In this document: one piece after another, positions 22,364 through 32,879 of the stretch
Position numbering within the stretch: position 1 is the first letter of the stretch
How the letters are laid out: the number at the start of each line of letters is the position of its first letter
Translations under genes and position numbers: made by a program
Notes under the pieces: generated by a model
What the model saw: the letters and a program-made list of their open reading frames with translations, nothing else
Database searches by the model: none
Told to the model about the DNA's origin: nothing
NCBI RefSeq assembly: GCF_027887165.1
Contig: NC_077232.1
Location: 58,368,706-58,432,705, forward strand
From: Monodelphis domestica
Taxonomy: Eukaryota > Chordata > Mammalia > Didelphimorphia > Didelphidae
Length of the DNA: 64,000 nucleotides
Reading direction: 5' to 3'

Positions 22364-23065
22364 TTATTCAAAGATAAAGTCTCTGGGAACCTCTTTAGAA
22401 GGATAGAGGTCAGCACCATCCAGGGAGAGACCAGGAAGAACTGGGCCGATGTCAGGCTGGCCAGCAGTGTTTGTCCTGGCCTGAAACCGATCCAGGCTGT
22501 ACTCAACGGAGGACAGCTGACTTCCGTGGTGGTTCAGGTTCTTGCCTAAGTCGGTCTGGCTGCTGGTGACGCCGTGCAGCGCGGTCGGGATCGTCCTGGC
22601 CAGGGTATCAACTTTCCTGGAGAGGTCCCTGACTGCTTGTTGTAGGGATTTCTGAGCCTCATGTAGGGCACACTGGTTCTTGGCCAGTTTTTCGATGTGG
22701 TCTCGGAGAGTCGGGGCGCCGGCTAATGGGCTCCTGGGGGGAGGCTCGCGCCCGGCGCTCCTAGGGTCGGAGTCGTGGCCCGGGTTGCTCTGCGGGCGAA
22801 GCTTCGCTTCCTGGGTCCGCACAGCGCCGTCGAGGGCACCGAGGTCTCGTACTAACGATGTCGGGGAGCGGGCGCTCGGGGACCTGGCCCGCGGCGCAGG
22901 CCTCCTGGTATGGTCCATAAGGGCCTTGCCATCGGCGGACTTTCCCCGGAGGTCTCCTTCTCCCCCGCAGAGGTTGTCTAGCTCTCCTTTTGTGGGGCCA
23001 TGGCCCACGCCAAGTCTGCGCACGAGCTCAATCAGAGCCACTATGGCCTCCATGCGTGGGTCCAT
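22364..23065 (-). CDS. Unrecognised intronless open frame, divergent from BTBD10
   Basis: 233-codon frame from ATG at 23065 (MDPRMEAIVALIELVRR...) to TAA at 22364. The frame stays open 28 codons further upstream to another ATG, but the 23065 start lies just below a TATATTA-like stretch. I do not recognise the protein. Residues about 1-20 look helical; 45-115 are Arg/Pro/Ser-rich and low complexity (the GC-rich half); 120-200 read like a coiled coil (HIEKLAKNQ, SLQQAVRDLSRKVDTLART, SSVEYSLDRF); the tail is acidic and ends DFIFE. An ATTAAA signal (22355-22360 on this strand) follows the stop within a few bases. For a gene: the frame persists into the less GC-rich 3' half and has a sensible tail and polyA signal. 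Against: long chance frames are common in CpG islands. It could be a retrocopy, a lineage-specific gene or a non-coding divergent transcript. Confidence 0.45.
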   Translation of the reverse strand: MDPRMEAIVALIELVRRLGVGHGPTKGELDNLCGGEGDLRGKSADGKALMDHTRRPAPRARSPSARSPTSLVRDLGALDGAVRTQEAKLRPQSNPGHDSDPRSAGREPPPRSPLAGAPTLRDHIEKLAKNQCALHEAQKSLQQAVRDLSRKVDTLARTIPTALHGVTSSQTDLGKNLNHHGSQLSSVEYSLDRFQARTNTAGQPDIGPVLPGLSLDGADLYPSKEVPRDFIFE

Positions 23066-23333
23066 GGACTTTAAAATACTGTTGGTTTCCCGGCGTTTTC
23101 CTAATATAGAGGGGGGAAAAGCGGAACCTGGGAGGAGGGGGAAGCCCACCCCGGAAATTCAACTGTGATCGGACAGCACAGGCCCAGGAGGGCGTCACTG
23201 GGCCAGTTGAGAGGGGGTTGGGAGGAGGGCGGGGCGGCGTCGTTTAAGGACAGACTCCGCCCATGGGCCCCGCCCCTCAGCAACGGCATCCCTCCCGCCA
23301 CTCCGCCTCGCGACGGCTCAGGAGACGAGGCTC

Positions 23334-23343
23334 TCTCGCGAGA
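23334..23343. promoter_or_regulatory. TCTCGCGAGA palindrome, copy 1
   Basis: Perfect 10-bp palindrome, extended by one base pair on each side. This motif is known from CpG-island, often divergent, housekeeping promoters and is bound by BANP when unmethylated. It lies about 60 bases upstream of the inferred BTBD10 exon 1. Confidence 0.85.
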
Positions 23344-23377
23344 GCGCGGCGGGCCTCGCTTTTTTAGGCCCACAGGC

Positions 23378-23387
23378 TCTCGCGAGA
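23378..23387. promoter_or_regulatory. TCTCGCGAGA palindrome, copy 2
   Basis: Second perfect copy of the same palindrome, 44 bases after the first, directly upstream of the likely transcription start. A tandem pair suggests a strong BANP-type element rather than chance. Confidence 0.85.
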
Positions 23388-23394
23388 GGAGGAA

Positions 23395-23576
23395 GCGGAG
23401 CCGGCCTGCAATCTCGGGGGCTGGCCCTGGCAGCTACTGCCTCAGCAGTGGCCGCCGCGGCCGCGCCGGCTGAGGAGGGGCCATTGCCTGGGTTTCGAAG
23501 TAGGAGGCACCGCTCCCGCTCCCGCCGCCGGTCCGCGATCCCCTGGCTCCGGCGGACGTGTCAGGGCCACCTGCAG
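23395..23576 (+). other. BTBD10: BTBD10 exon 1, non-coding (5' UTR)
   Basis: First exon inferred from context. It sits in the CpG island just downstream of two TCTCGCGAGA palindromes and ends at a strong donor, CTGCAG|GTAGGA (GT at 23577). No ATG opens a frame through the donor, and exon 2 has an in-frame stop before its own ATG, so this exon is best read as 5' UTR. The 5' boundary is only a guess, since the transcription start cannot be seen directly. An open frame starting from a GTG at 23448 (Ala-rich then Arg/Ser-rich) crosses it, but that is GC-rich UTR, not a protein start. Confidence 0.7.
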
Positions 23577-24279
23577 GTAGGAGAGCAAGGGAGGGCGGAT
23601 CGGGCGGGGGTGGGTAGTGGGGCGGTGCCTCTGGCTGGACCGGGTCGCTGGGGGTTGGGAGGGCCAGCGGCCCCAGGTCCCTAGCCCCCTACCACTAACC
23701 CCGGGTTGGGCGGCTCCCGGGACTCGGACTAACCGAGTTCTCCCCAGACAGATTCACTCATGTTCCTCCTCCACGCCCCGCCCCCTCGGCGGTCTTTCTC
23801 TAGTCGGCTGGGAGAAGATCTGACTGGCATCACAATGGGGGCGCGGCTCGGGGAGGGGGAAGGGTTCCTCGGAAACTTGGGCATCGGAGACCAGTTAACC
23901 GGCCGCCTTGTTTGGTTCAGTGACAGCGCCTCAAGTGTCTCCCCAGCCTTCCTTTCTCCCTCGAGTCCTCCAGCGCCTCTTTTCATTCTTTTCGCACCCT
24001 CTCCCAGCACCGAGTCTGCTCACCCCCTTGAAACGTTGGTGGGGTGGGGTGTGTGTGGACCGTCTCCCTGGAAGTACCTGATGGATGCAGCAGCTGTAGT
24101 GCTGCCTACCTCACTACCTTCCTGAGGTCTCCTCTCTTTGATTTCTCTTTTTATTTGGGGAGAGGGGTGGCTTTTGTTGAAACACCCCCTCCGTCCCCAG
24201 AAAAAGACTGAGATAAAGACGGATGTGTGCATAGATACATGAATATGTCTGTAGATATGCACAGAGCTGTGTATAAATG

Positions 24280-24440
24280 GTCATGTCATTTCCTTATTCG
24301 GATTTTCTTGGCAAAGTTACTGAAATGGTGTGCTTTTTCTTTTTCTAGCTCATTTTACGGATGAGGAAAATGAGGCAAACAGAAATTAGTGACTTGTCCA
24401 GGGATCTCTGAGCTAGATTCCTGACTTTTAGATGCCCTCC
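24280..24440 (-). mobile_element. Second SINE class (MIR-like core), partial
   Basis: GATTTTCTTGGCAAAGTTACTG...CTAGCTCATTTTACGGATGAGGAAAATGAGGCAAAC is the reverse complement of the GTTTGCCTCAGTTTCCTCAT...CTTTGCCAAGAAAA class, also at 55640-55790 and 57510-57765. Confidence 0.7.
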
Positions 24441-25300
24441 CTCTCCCCCAATCCGTGTGTATAGATACACAAATTTGTGTATCTATACACAAATATGTAT
24501 GTGTATATGTCACACATAACCTGCTATACAGTATGTAAAATTTATGTATCTATTTTTCTATATGGATATGAATATCTATTTACCTATCTTATCTATCTAT
24601 AGTCAGAGTTAGCTGATGTCTGTTCCCTCTATCACTAAGGGCCAGTTTGATAGGATGAGATTTAACAGAAGGAGAAATACAAGAGTATCCCCCAAAACAT
24701 CCTAAGACTTGAGGACACCTTGTATAAAGATATTTCCCTTGTAGGTTAAAAATTTAGCTGTGCTAAATATTAAAAGAGAGGCAAGCTTGGCTTTTAACTA
24801 GGGTTCACATGAAAGAGATTAAGGTCTTTTATTTAGTTAATGGGCAGGCTGTTGAGTTGTTTGAGAATCCGCAGAGTTTGAAGGCGTTGCCAGAAAAGCT
24901 ATTTTGATTTTAGGTTGGGTTCATAGAAGTATTGTTCCCCAAATTAGGAGGTAGTTCATAGTTTTGGGCACAGAGTTATTTAGTGTTTGTGTGACTGATT
25001 TGATAGTTAAGAGAGGACCTTGAGATATATGTCCAGAAAAAGGTTGGTGGGGAGGTGTCTAGAAATTACATATGAATATTGGGAAGGGTCTAGGATGTTT
25101 GGAGTTGGTGGAAGGTGGAGGACAATGAGAAGCATGATAGCTCTCTTGTAAGATTCGAAGAGCAATGATGTGGAAAAAGGGAGATCGAATTTATTCCCTC
25201 TAAAGGAACCCTAGCACTTATCAATAGGCTTTTAAGAGCTTTTGACCAATCCAGTAATGGGTAGATCGAAAGAGGTAGATAGCTTTCAGTCTAAAGCAAG
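24441..25300. other. Intron 1 DNA with ATATGT-type simple repeat
   Basis: 24460-24610 is a degenerate TATG/TATC simple-sequence region. The rest is unassigned intron. No exon seen. Confidence 0.5.
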
Positions 25301-25309
25301 GAAGACCTC

Positions 25310-25510
25310 TTTTTAAAGTTATTTTTAATCTTATTTTTGAAAGGTTTTGTTTTTTATCACTCATTTCCAAAACTATCCCTCTGTTCTTCCCTGCCTATTC
25401 CTTTGAAACAAAGAATAAGTGTGGGGGAAAAGTGTTCAACAAAACCAAAAAAATGAAGCACGCACATGCGATAATTTGTTTACATGGGCCCCACTCTTAG
25501 AAAGAAAGGA
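25310..25510 (-). mobile_element. Older L1 3' UTR fragment
   Basis: ATCACTCATTTCCAAAACTATCCCTCTG and GTTCAACAAAACCAAAAAAATGAAGC resemble older L1 3' UTR text. Non-coding. Confidence 0.45.
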
Positions 25511-25679
25511 GGATTTTTCTAAATATATAATTAGATTTGTTCATTATTACCTCAAGGTTAGCAACATGTTTTAGGTATGTTATTTCATTGAGTTGCACAA
25601 CAGACTTTTAACAGTAAAATACTATACTTATCATTTCCATTTTATAAATGAGCCCAGGGACTAACCAGGTTTTTTCTTT

Positions 25680-25770
25680 CTTTTTATCTCTAGTACTTTG
25701 CCCTGTGCCCTACCTTTTAAGTAGGTAAGCATTTAATAAATGCTTGTTGCTGGAAAGTTTTCAGCAACAA
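25680..25770 (+). repeat. L2-type 3' end
   Basis: AGTACTTTGCCCTGTGCCCTACC...AGGTAAGCATTTAATAAATGCTTGTTG is the L2 tail. Confidence 0.55.
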
Positions 25771-25985
25771 GATTTATGATCTGCCTAAGGTCATATAGCT
25801 GATAGGTGTTAAGAGTCAGAATACAAAGTATTGTGTCTCCAAGATCAGCACTATTACTATAACTTAAAAAATGACCATGAAAGACTTTTTTGGAGGAATA
25901 AAACTGTCATAAAGTGGATGATTTTTGAAGGTGTTAACATGGTTTAGTTACCAAACCTTTATGAAGTACCAGACACTATCTAGGC

Positions 25986-26200
25986 CTCTGATGGCGCACC
26001 TATGACACACATGTCAGCACTGACTCGCCTAGCCATTTTCCATGACAACGGCCCCATGTGGCCTCATACAGAAAAGTTTGGAGTGTGGGGCTGCATGCTG
26101 AGAAGGAAGCTTTTTTCCCTAGAAGTGACACACCACCTGAGTTATGCTCATTTTTTGGGTGAATTTTGACACACCAAGCTCAAAAGTTTGCCCATCACTA
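25986..26200. mobile_element. hAT-type MITE, copy 1
   Basis: Perfect 8-bp duplication ATCTAGGC at 25978-25985 and 26201-26208, matching the hAT nTCTAGAn target preference. Ends CTCTGATGGCGCACC and GTTTGCCCATCACTA form imperfect inverted repeats. About 215 bp with no transposase. Related ends at 30988, 37573 and 50994. Confidence 0.85.
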
Positions 26201-26209
26201 ATCTAGGCA

Positions 26210-27360
26210 CTGAAGGTGAAAAATCAAAAGTAAAAAAATAGACCTTTAAGTGCCTGCTAGGTGACAGGCATTGTGCTATAAGCAACTGAGTATAAAAAAG
26301 ACAAAAGACAATACTTGCTCTCAAAGAGCTCACAATCTAATGAGGGTGGCAACAAGCAAACAAATGTATAAAGCAAACTACAGGATTAGTAGGAAATAAG
26401 AGAGGGACTGGGAGAAGATGAAATTTTACTTTAGACTTAAAAATCCCTGGGAAGCCAGTAGGCAAGCAAGAGATAAGGAGAACATTTCAGGCATGAGGGA
26501 CAGCCAGAGAGAACACCTGGAGCCAAGAGATAGAATATCTTGTTTGTATAATAGATCTGCATCACCAGATAGAGGAGTGTGTGATGGAAGTAAGGTAGGT
26601 TTAAAAAGACTGGAAGGATAGGAGAAGGCAAAGCTGTGATGGGCTTTGGATGCCATAGGATTTTGTATTTGATCTTGGAGGTGATAGGGAACTAATGAAG
26701 TTTATTGAGTAAGGGGATGACATGGTTGGACCTAGGCTTTAAAAATCACTTTGGTAGTTGTATTAAAGTAGTGATGAAGTTGATGAGTAGCCTGCACCAG
26801 AGTGGGGACAATGTCAGAGGAGAGAAAAGGGACTATATTCAAGGTGTTGTAAAGGTCAGTTTGACAGACCTTGGCCATAGACTGGATATGAGGGATGAGA
26901 AAGTGAGGAGTCAGACATTCCACCTAGGGTTATGAGCCTGAGGGATTTAAGGAGGCAGTTTCCCTTGACAGTAGGTATATTTAGGTTTAGTGGGAATGAT
27001 AATGAGTTCAGTTTTGGAGTTGTTTAAGATTTCTACTGGAAGTCCAGTTCTCTATTTTGAAAGGCAACTGGAGATATGAGGTTGGAAATCAGGGCAAGAT
27101 AGATAAATATGTGATTCATAATGATAGAAATGGTAATTAAATTGTGGGAATTGATGGGAGTCACTGAATAAGACAAAGGAAGTTCAGGGCAGAAACTTGA
27201 GGGATACCTACCAGTTAGAGGTGTAACCTGGGTTAGGATCCAGGTGTGAACTTTGCACAGGATCCTGAAGAATAGTAATATAGGTAAGAAGAGAACCAGG
27301 AAAGAGTGGTATTCTAAAAATCTGATGAGAAGATAATATCCAAGAAGAGGTAACATAAAC
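26210..27360 (+). repeat. Ancient dispersed repeat, near-full copy
   Basis: About 1.1 kb: TAAGTGCCTGCTAGGTGACAGGCATTGTGC..., AAAGAGCTCACAATCTAATG, GAGAACATTTCAGGCATGAGGG, GATGGGCTTTGGATGCCA, TGGTTGGACCTAGGCTTTAAAAATCACTTTGG, TGGATATGAGGGATGAGAAAGTGAGGAGTC, GATTTCTACTGGAAG. The same text recurs at 2280-5590 and 27395-28880. Short open frames in it are by chance. Confidence 0.6.
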
Positions 27361-27394
27361 ACAGATCAATATATTCAGGATAGATTTAGAGTAA

Positions 27395-27960
27395 TTTTTT
27401 CTTTTTGGTAGGAAGGGTACAGAAAACTTAGCTGAGGATTAGAAAAGAAAGGCTTCATGTGGAGGGTATCATCTGAGCTGTAGGAAACTTGGAATTCTGA
27501 GAGGAAGCATTAAGAGGGAATGCTTTCAAGCCCAGAGACGGAGATGGAACAGCATGTATGAGGGGCACTAAGAGGTCACTTTGACTGGCTCATAAAGTTT
27601 AGGTAGAAGAAGGGTTCCATGTATAAATGTAATATAAGGCTATAAAGGTACTAGTCAAAATCCTGCCTCAGACCCTCATTCTCTCTGTGATCCTATGAAA
27701 GGCATTTAACATTCCTGTGTTCAGGTTTTCTTATCTATGAAATGAGGGCTTTGGATTCATTGGCCTCATTAATTCTATTCCAGCTCTAAATCTCTGAGCC
27801 TGTGATCTTGTATATCTCTAGTTATTAGGGAACTGTTGGCATTTGAAGGGCAGTAACATGGTCAGAACCATCTTAGAACTATCTCTTTGGAAGCTCTCTA
27901 GAGGATGAATGGGAGAGACTTAAGGCAGGGGGCCAATTAGGGGATTTAAGTGATATTATC
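27395..27960 (+). repeat. Ancient dispersed repeat, second copy, with a MIR inside
   Basis: 27395-27640 and 27840-27960 match the same family; 27650-27810 is a MIR-type SINE (TGATCCTATGAAAGGCATTTAACATTCC..., CTTATCTATGAAATGAGG, TCCAGCTCTAAATCTCTGAGCCTGTGATC). Confidence 0.5.
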
Positions 27961-27999
27961 TATCAAACATTAAACTCTTACTGTGTGATAATTAGGGTA

Positions 28000-28390
28000 G
28001 ATAGGTTGTGCAGTGGATAGATTGTTAGATTTGGAGTCATGAAAAATTGTTCATGAATTCAAATCTGGCCTCATAAGTATTAGCTTGTATAATCCTGGGC
28101 AAGTCACTTAACCTTGTTTGTCTCAGTTTCCTCATCTTTAAAATGGGCTGAAGGGGGGCTTGCTAGGTAGTTCAGTGGAAAGGGAACCAGGTTTGGAATA
28201 AGGAGGTTCTGGGTTCAAATTTGTTCCTAGACACTTTAATTAACTGTATGATCCTTGGCAAGCCTCTTAGCCCCAATTACTTAGCTCTTATTGCTCTTTT
28301 ACCTTGGAACCAACATTGATTCTAACATGAGTAAGGTTTTTTTTAAAAGGGGCTGAAGAAGAAAATGGCAAACCACTTAAACCCCAAAAC
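28000..28390 (+). mobile_element. Second SINE class with a marsupial SINE nested inside
   Basis: Outer SINE: GGTTGTGCAGTGGATAGATTG...GGCAAGTCACTTAACCTTG...TTTAAAATGGGCTGAAG, resuming at about 28355 with GGCTGAAGAAGAAAATGGCAAACCAC. The inner SINE, about 28156-28350, starts GGGGCTTGCTAGGTAGTTCAG. GGCTGAAG is duplicated at the junctions. Confidence 0.8.
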
Positions 28391-28880
28391 AACAACATGG
28401 TCATGTGATAATCATTGGGGAGACAAAAAAAGGCAAATATAGTCCCTGACCTCCAGGAGGGGGGGATAAAGGATATAGACTTAAATTAGGATGGTAGTGA
28501 TAAATTTCCAATACCATGAATTGAAATATATTCGCCTGCAAGACAGAAAGTGGGATATAGGCATATGATTTAAAGTGACCATATCCACAGAAATTCCAGT
28601 GTCTATCCTATCCCTTTGGCAGCAAATAGAAAAAAAAATTTTTTTAATATAGTTTTTATAAGTTTTTTATGACCTCTTCCCTTCAGTCTTCTTTATACCT
28701 CTTACTCTGAGACCTTCCATATACTCTTCCATCAATAAACAAAGCTTGTATACCGGATGAATGGGAAATAATTAAGAGAAGGCAGGTGTTAGAATTAAGA
28801 TTTAGGAAAGGCTTCTTTTAGGAGATGGGATTTAAAGGAAGTCATGGAAGCCAGGAGAAGAGGGAGAGCTTTCCTGGCAT
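28391..28880 (+). repeat. Ancient dispersed repeat, head pieces
   Basis: GGGGAGACAAAAAAAGGCAAATATAG...CCTCCAGGAGG and 28735-28880 (GATGAATGGGAAATAATTAAGAG...GGCTTCTTTTAGGAGATGGGATTTAAAGGAAG) match the same family. Confidence 0.45.
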
Positions 28881-30150
28881 GGTAACCTCTGGCCATAACC
28901 TGCCCTCTTCCATAATGTATTCTTAGATCCAATGACATTGGCCTCTTTGCTATTACTTGAACGTTATTGTGGGGAATCTCTTTATTGTTACTAATTTTTT
29001 CTTGAGAAACTTCCCTGTTACTGTCAAGGGTGCCACCTTTACTTTTCTCTTCCCATATCTAATCAACTGTCAACTTCTGTTGATTCTGCCTTTATGACAT
29101 CTCTTAGCATGTCCTCCTCACCTCACACTTGGATTATTGCAGCAGCAGAATTGCAGTTGATGAAAACCCATGAAACAAGTGGGTAGTTGATAAGGAGGGA
29201 GGGATCTGATCTGGCCTCTAGGCTCTCCTCATTTCAATCTATCCTCCACTCAATTGTCATATTACTTTCACTAAAGCTTAGATCTCATCTTGTGCCCTAC
29301 TCTTCCTCCTCCCTATTTGGTGAACTCTAAGGACTTTCTATTAACTTTATAGTTTTCTTTCTCTATACCCTTGCCACCCTTCACTTCCCAGTCCTTGAAA
29401 TGTACTTTTCAATCTAGTGACACTGACCTTCTGACTCCTTAAATGACACTCCATCTCCTATCTCTAGACATTTTCACTGGCTGTCTCCTATGCTTAGAGT
29501 GCTTTTCCCTCCTTATTTTTACCTTTTGCCTTCATAGGCTTTTTTCAAGGGTCTTCTGTTCTACAAGACATTTTTTTCTGGATCTCCTCTATCTTAGCAT
29601 AATCTTTCTGAGATTTTCTCTAGTTTATTTTGCTCATATCTTATTTTTAGATATGCTTGTTTGTATGTTGCCTCTCTTAAGACTATAGACTCCTTTAGAT
29701 CTAAGACCTTTTTTGTTTTGTTTTTGTTTTGCATTTTTTTGTATCCCTAGGGTTCAACACACATCTTTTTACTTTATTTGGTGTTAAATGTTGTTGATTT
29801 GACTTGAACCAGACATTCCATCTTGTCTGGGTATTTTTCACTAGTTATTCCTTATGTCTAGGATACTCTTCTTCCTTATCTCTTCCTCCTGTTTCCTTAA
29901 AGACCCATTCAAAATCCTCCTTCTACAAGAAACCTTTTCTGATCTCCATTAATTCTACTTTCTCCCATGATTATTTACAATTTATCTTAAATATAACTTG
30001 TATATACATAATTGTTCCAATTTTGTCACTCCTAGTTAGACTGGGACTTTCTTCAGAGCAGAAGGACTCTCTTTTGCCTTTCTTTATTATCTCCAGTGTT
30101 TTATCACAGTTCCTGGCACAAAGTCCTTATTAATTGTTTATTGACTGACT
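28881..30150 (+). mobile_element. L2 LINE pieces
   Basis: At least two L2 3' segments in a row: ATCCAATGACATTGGCCTC, CTAGTGACACTGACCTTCTGACTCC, GCTTAGAGTGCTTTTCCCTCC, then a second set ending GTTCCTGGCACAAAGTCCTTATTAATTG near 30110-30140. The open frames in this stretch are fossil L2. Confidence 0.65.
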
Positions 30151-30159
30151 ATTCTTTGG

Positions 30160-30680
30160 ATATTACTCCCCTTTCCCATATTCTGCAATCCAGCCAAACT
30201 AGCATTCTTTTTTCTCCTTATCTAGAATAATCCATCTCCTATCTCTGTGTCTTGGCACTAGCCATCCCACATTCCTTTAATGCCTACCTGCTTTTAGAAT
30301 TCTTCTCTTAAGTCATAGATCAGGCAACTTATGGAAGCATCCTTTTTTGAGCCCTCAGTCCTTTGGATTTGCTAATGCCTTCTCACCCAAAATAATTTGT
30401 ATTTAACTACTTTGTATTTATTAACTATATAGTAATAATAATTATGGAATTTATATAACTATATAATACTTCCTATGTGTCTGGCCTATAGTATTCACCA
30501 TGTAAATGCTATTATTGTTGTTATTCTAGCTTAAACATATACAGATGTGTGTGTACATGTATTTGTCTTCTCTATTATAATGTAAGCTACTTGAGAGTAG
30601 AAATTATTTCATTGTTTATACTTGGACCCCCAGGCTTGGCAGGTGCTTTAATGAATACTTGCTAATTGAATAGATCTGAC
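30160..30680 (+). mobile_element. L2 LINE 3' segment
   Basis: GCCAAACTAGCATTC...TATCTCTGTGTCTTGGCACTAGCC... to GTAAGCTACTTGAGAGTAG...TTAATGAATACTTGCTAATTGAAT, the L2 tail. Confidence 0.6.
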
Positions 30681-30689
30681 TAGGTCATA

Positions 30690-31612
30690 CTCTTCAAGTG
30701 AGTAGTAATGAATTCATCATTGCAATATCTCTTGATCTTTATCTTCTTTATCTTGATTTATCTTGATCAAAATTGATACCGGTGCTCAGTACCTCACATT
30801 TGGACTTTTGTAATAGCCTGATGATGACTCTGCCTGCCTTAAGTCTCTCCTTATTCCAGTCTGTCCTCCAGTTGCAAAAATGATTTTCCTTAATCTTAGG
30901 TCTGACAGTTATTCCCCTACTTGTTAAACTCCAGTTGCTCCTTTTTGCCTCTAGAGTCAAAAACAAAAACCCTTCATATTCTATAAAGATGGTGACTTGG
31001 CACACTCTTTGTGGGCACAGACACCCCCTTCCCCTCCCAGGGGATTGCTGGTGGAGCTGCTCTCCTCCCCCTCTCCATCTTACCTGATGACATTTTCTCA
31101 CATTCCCTCCCCCTCCCCCTCTGCCCAGTAGCCCAATGGGAGCACTTCCTCCCAGTCTGGGATAAGGGGGGTTGGGATTGGGTTGGGACCTGGTACTCCC
31201 TCTCTAAAAGGTTTGCCATCACTGTTATAGCCCCTTCACCTTTCTTAAATCTTACTTTCACCCACATACTCTTTGATCTAGTGATACTAACTGAATCCTT
31301 GCTATTCTGCAAACAAGATGCCCAGCCTCTGCTCTCCCGCCTCGTCTCTGTTTCTGGATTTCTTTGGCTTCTTTCACGTCCTATTTAAAATCTCTTTTTT
31401 TATAGAAAGCTTTTCCTGCCTCTTTTAGTTTTAGTGCTTTTTTTCTTTTTTAATTAATTCCTACATCTAGTAACTTGTTTGCACATATTTGTTCATTTGT
31501 TGTCTCCTCCATTTGATTGAGCTCCTACAGAAGAATATGGATCATGTTTTTCCTCTTTTTAGCTCTCCAGTGCTTAGCACAGTGTCTGGCACATAATAGG
31601 TGCTTAATAAAT
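30690..31612 (+). mobile_element. L2 LINE 3' segment with a hAT MITE inside
   Basis: 30690-30987 (TCTGACTAGGTCATACTC..., CTCCAGTTGCTCC) and 31232-31612 (CACATACTCTTTGATCTAGTGATAC ... TTAGCACAGTGTCTGGCACATAATAGGTGCTTAATAAATG). The middle belongs to the MITE. Confidence 0.65.
30988..31231. mobile_element. hAT-type MITE, copy 2
   Basis: Inserted in L2. Right end GGTTTGCCATCACTG equals the right end of the copy at 50994; left end ATGGTGACTTGGCACAC is diverged. The internal CCCAGTAGCCCAATGGGAGCACTTCCTCCC block is shared with 37573-37899. Confidence 0.7.
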
Positions 31613-31960
31613 GGGGCAGCTACCTGGTGAAGTGTTCTGGGCCTACAGTTAGAAAGAACTGAGTTTAAATTGGACCTCAGATGCTGTTACTCATGTCAAG
31701 TCATTAACCTCTTTGCCTCAGTTTCCTCAACTGTAAAATAGAGTTTATAATACCTCTTGGACAGGTAGGTGGCTCAGTGATTAGAAAGCCAGACCTAGAG
31801 ACAGGTCTTGGGTTACCTAGCCAAGTCATTTAACTCCAGTTTTCCCAGCCCTTACTGCTTCTCTGCCTTAAGTAAGTAAGGGTTAAAAAAAAATAACCTC
31901 TCCCTCTCAGAGTTGTGGATATAAAATGAGATAATTGTTAAATGCCTACTATAGTTTCTA
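31613..31960 (+). mobile_element. SINE nested in SINE
   Basis: Outer MIR-like SINE: GGGGCAGCTACCTGGTGAAG to AATACCTCTT, resuming at about 31893 with AATAACCTCTCCCTCTCAGAG. Inner marsupial SINE at about 31757-31892 (AGGTAGGTGGCTCAGTGATTAG to AGTAAGGGTTAAAAAA). AATA(A)CCTCT is duplicated around it. Confidence 0.75.
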
Positions 31961-32239
31961 GCATACAAATATTAATTATTATTATTTTTTTTACTGACTG
32001 GACAATCCACAGAGACATGGGATTGGTAACATGACATCTTTACGTTTTTTCTTTAAAAAATAGGAGTCTTTTTTAGAATGTTATTTTTGAGACCTTTTGG
32101 TGCTTTTTACCTGCCTCTTTGTTTCCTTATAACTCTACTTGTCATTTTTTTTCTCATTAAATTGAATATTATTTAAAACTGCTTTATTCTTTTGCTATTC
32201 TTTTCAGAGTCTAATTATATACTCTTTCATGATCAAGAC

Positions 32240-32420
32240 CTACATTAGATCATAAAATCATAGTTTTAGGTATTTGAAGGCTCCCAAGGTGCCATCTAGA
32301 CCCAATACCATTTTTACAGATAAGGAAACTATAGACCAGAGAGGTGGAATGAGCTTCCTGGAGGTCCCCAGAATGCCATTGACATCGTAGATGACACTGG
32401 GACTTGTTCCATATGCCACT
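32240..32420 (-). repeat. MIR-type relic
   Basis: TTTTTACAGATAAGGAAACTATAGACCAGAGAGGTGGAATGAGC is the reverse complement of a MIR-type core. Confidence 0.5.
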
Positions 32421-32879
32421 AAACCTTGGGTGCTTCCAGACTCCACTCTTGTGGAATTCTTCCACTGGTGAGTTGTTCTAGAAATCCCCGTTTTTGGGAA
32501 GGGTCCTGGTTCAGCCATCCCTCATTCCCTGGGCTCTGCCACCACTACATTCCACATCTCCCCCTTCCCCCCAACTCCCCATTTATGTGTAGTTTTCTCC
32601 CATTAGAATTTAAGCTCCTCAAGGTCAGAGACTTTCTTTGTTGATTGTTGATTGACTGACAGATTCATATTTGACCCTCCCTTAAGTTTGTCACTGGAGG
32701 ATCTTTTTCAGTCTCTTAGTGAAGGTGCTGTTGGAAAAGTACTCTCTTACCTATTATCTATTACTTTCGCCCTGTGATCAGCTCAGGCTCTCTTCTCCAT
32801 TGCTTATATATGTTGCAGTCTGAGAAGATTTGGAGTTGGCAGGGAGGGGTGGATATGTTAGCTATCAACAAATATTTGA

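Larger units (their letters stand above)
22440..23900. promoter_or_regulatory. CpG island / divergent promoter of BTBD10
   Basis: GC- and CpG-rich block in an otherwise AT-rich, CpG-poor window. It contains GC boxes (for example GGGCGGGG near 23230 and CCCCGCCCC near 23265), an ETS-like GGAAGCGG near 23391 and two TCTCGCGAGA palindromes, with no convincing TATA box for BTBD10. On the - strand a TATATTA-like stretch near 23103-23109 lies about 40 bases upstream of the ATG of the divergent open frame. The layout is that of a TATA-less housekeeping promoter, probably bidirectional. Confidence 0.9.

Noticed and set aside
1-23000. Search for PTH exons upstream of BTBD10
   Set aside because: No frame or fragment resembling the PTH prepropeptide (SVSEIQLMHN-type) was found.
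22680-23168. 162-codon + strand open frame in the CpG island
   Set aside because: Antisense shadow of the divergent - strand frame in GC-rich DNA; no start context or homology.
23448-23684. Ala/Arg-rich frame in BTBD10 exon 1 as a possible longer N-terminus
   Set aside because: It starts from GTG, not ATG, and the in-frame stop in exon 2 before the known ATG rules out an extension in the BTBD10 frame.
26210-27360. Several 60-110 codon frames on both strands in this stretch
   Set aside because: They overlap each other in an ancient dispersed repeat with no splice sites or homology.
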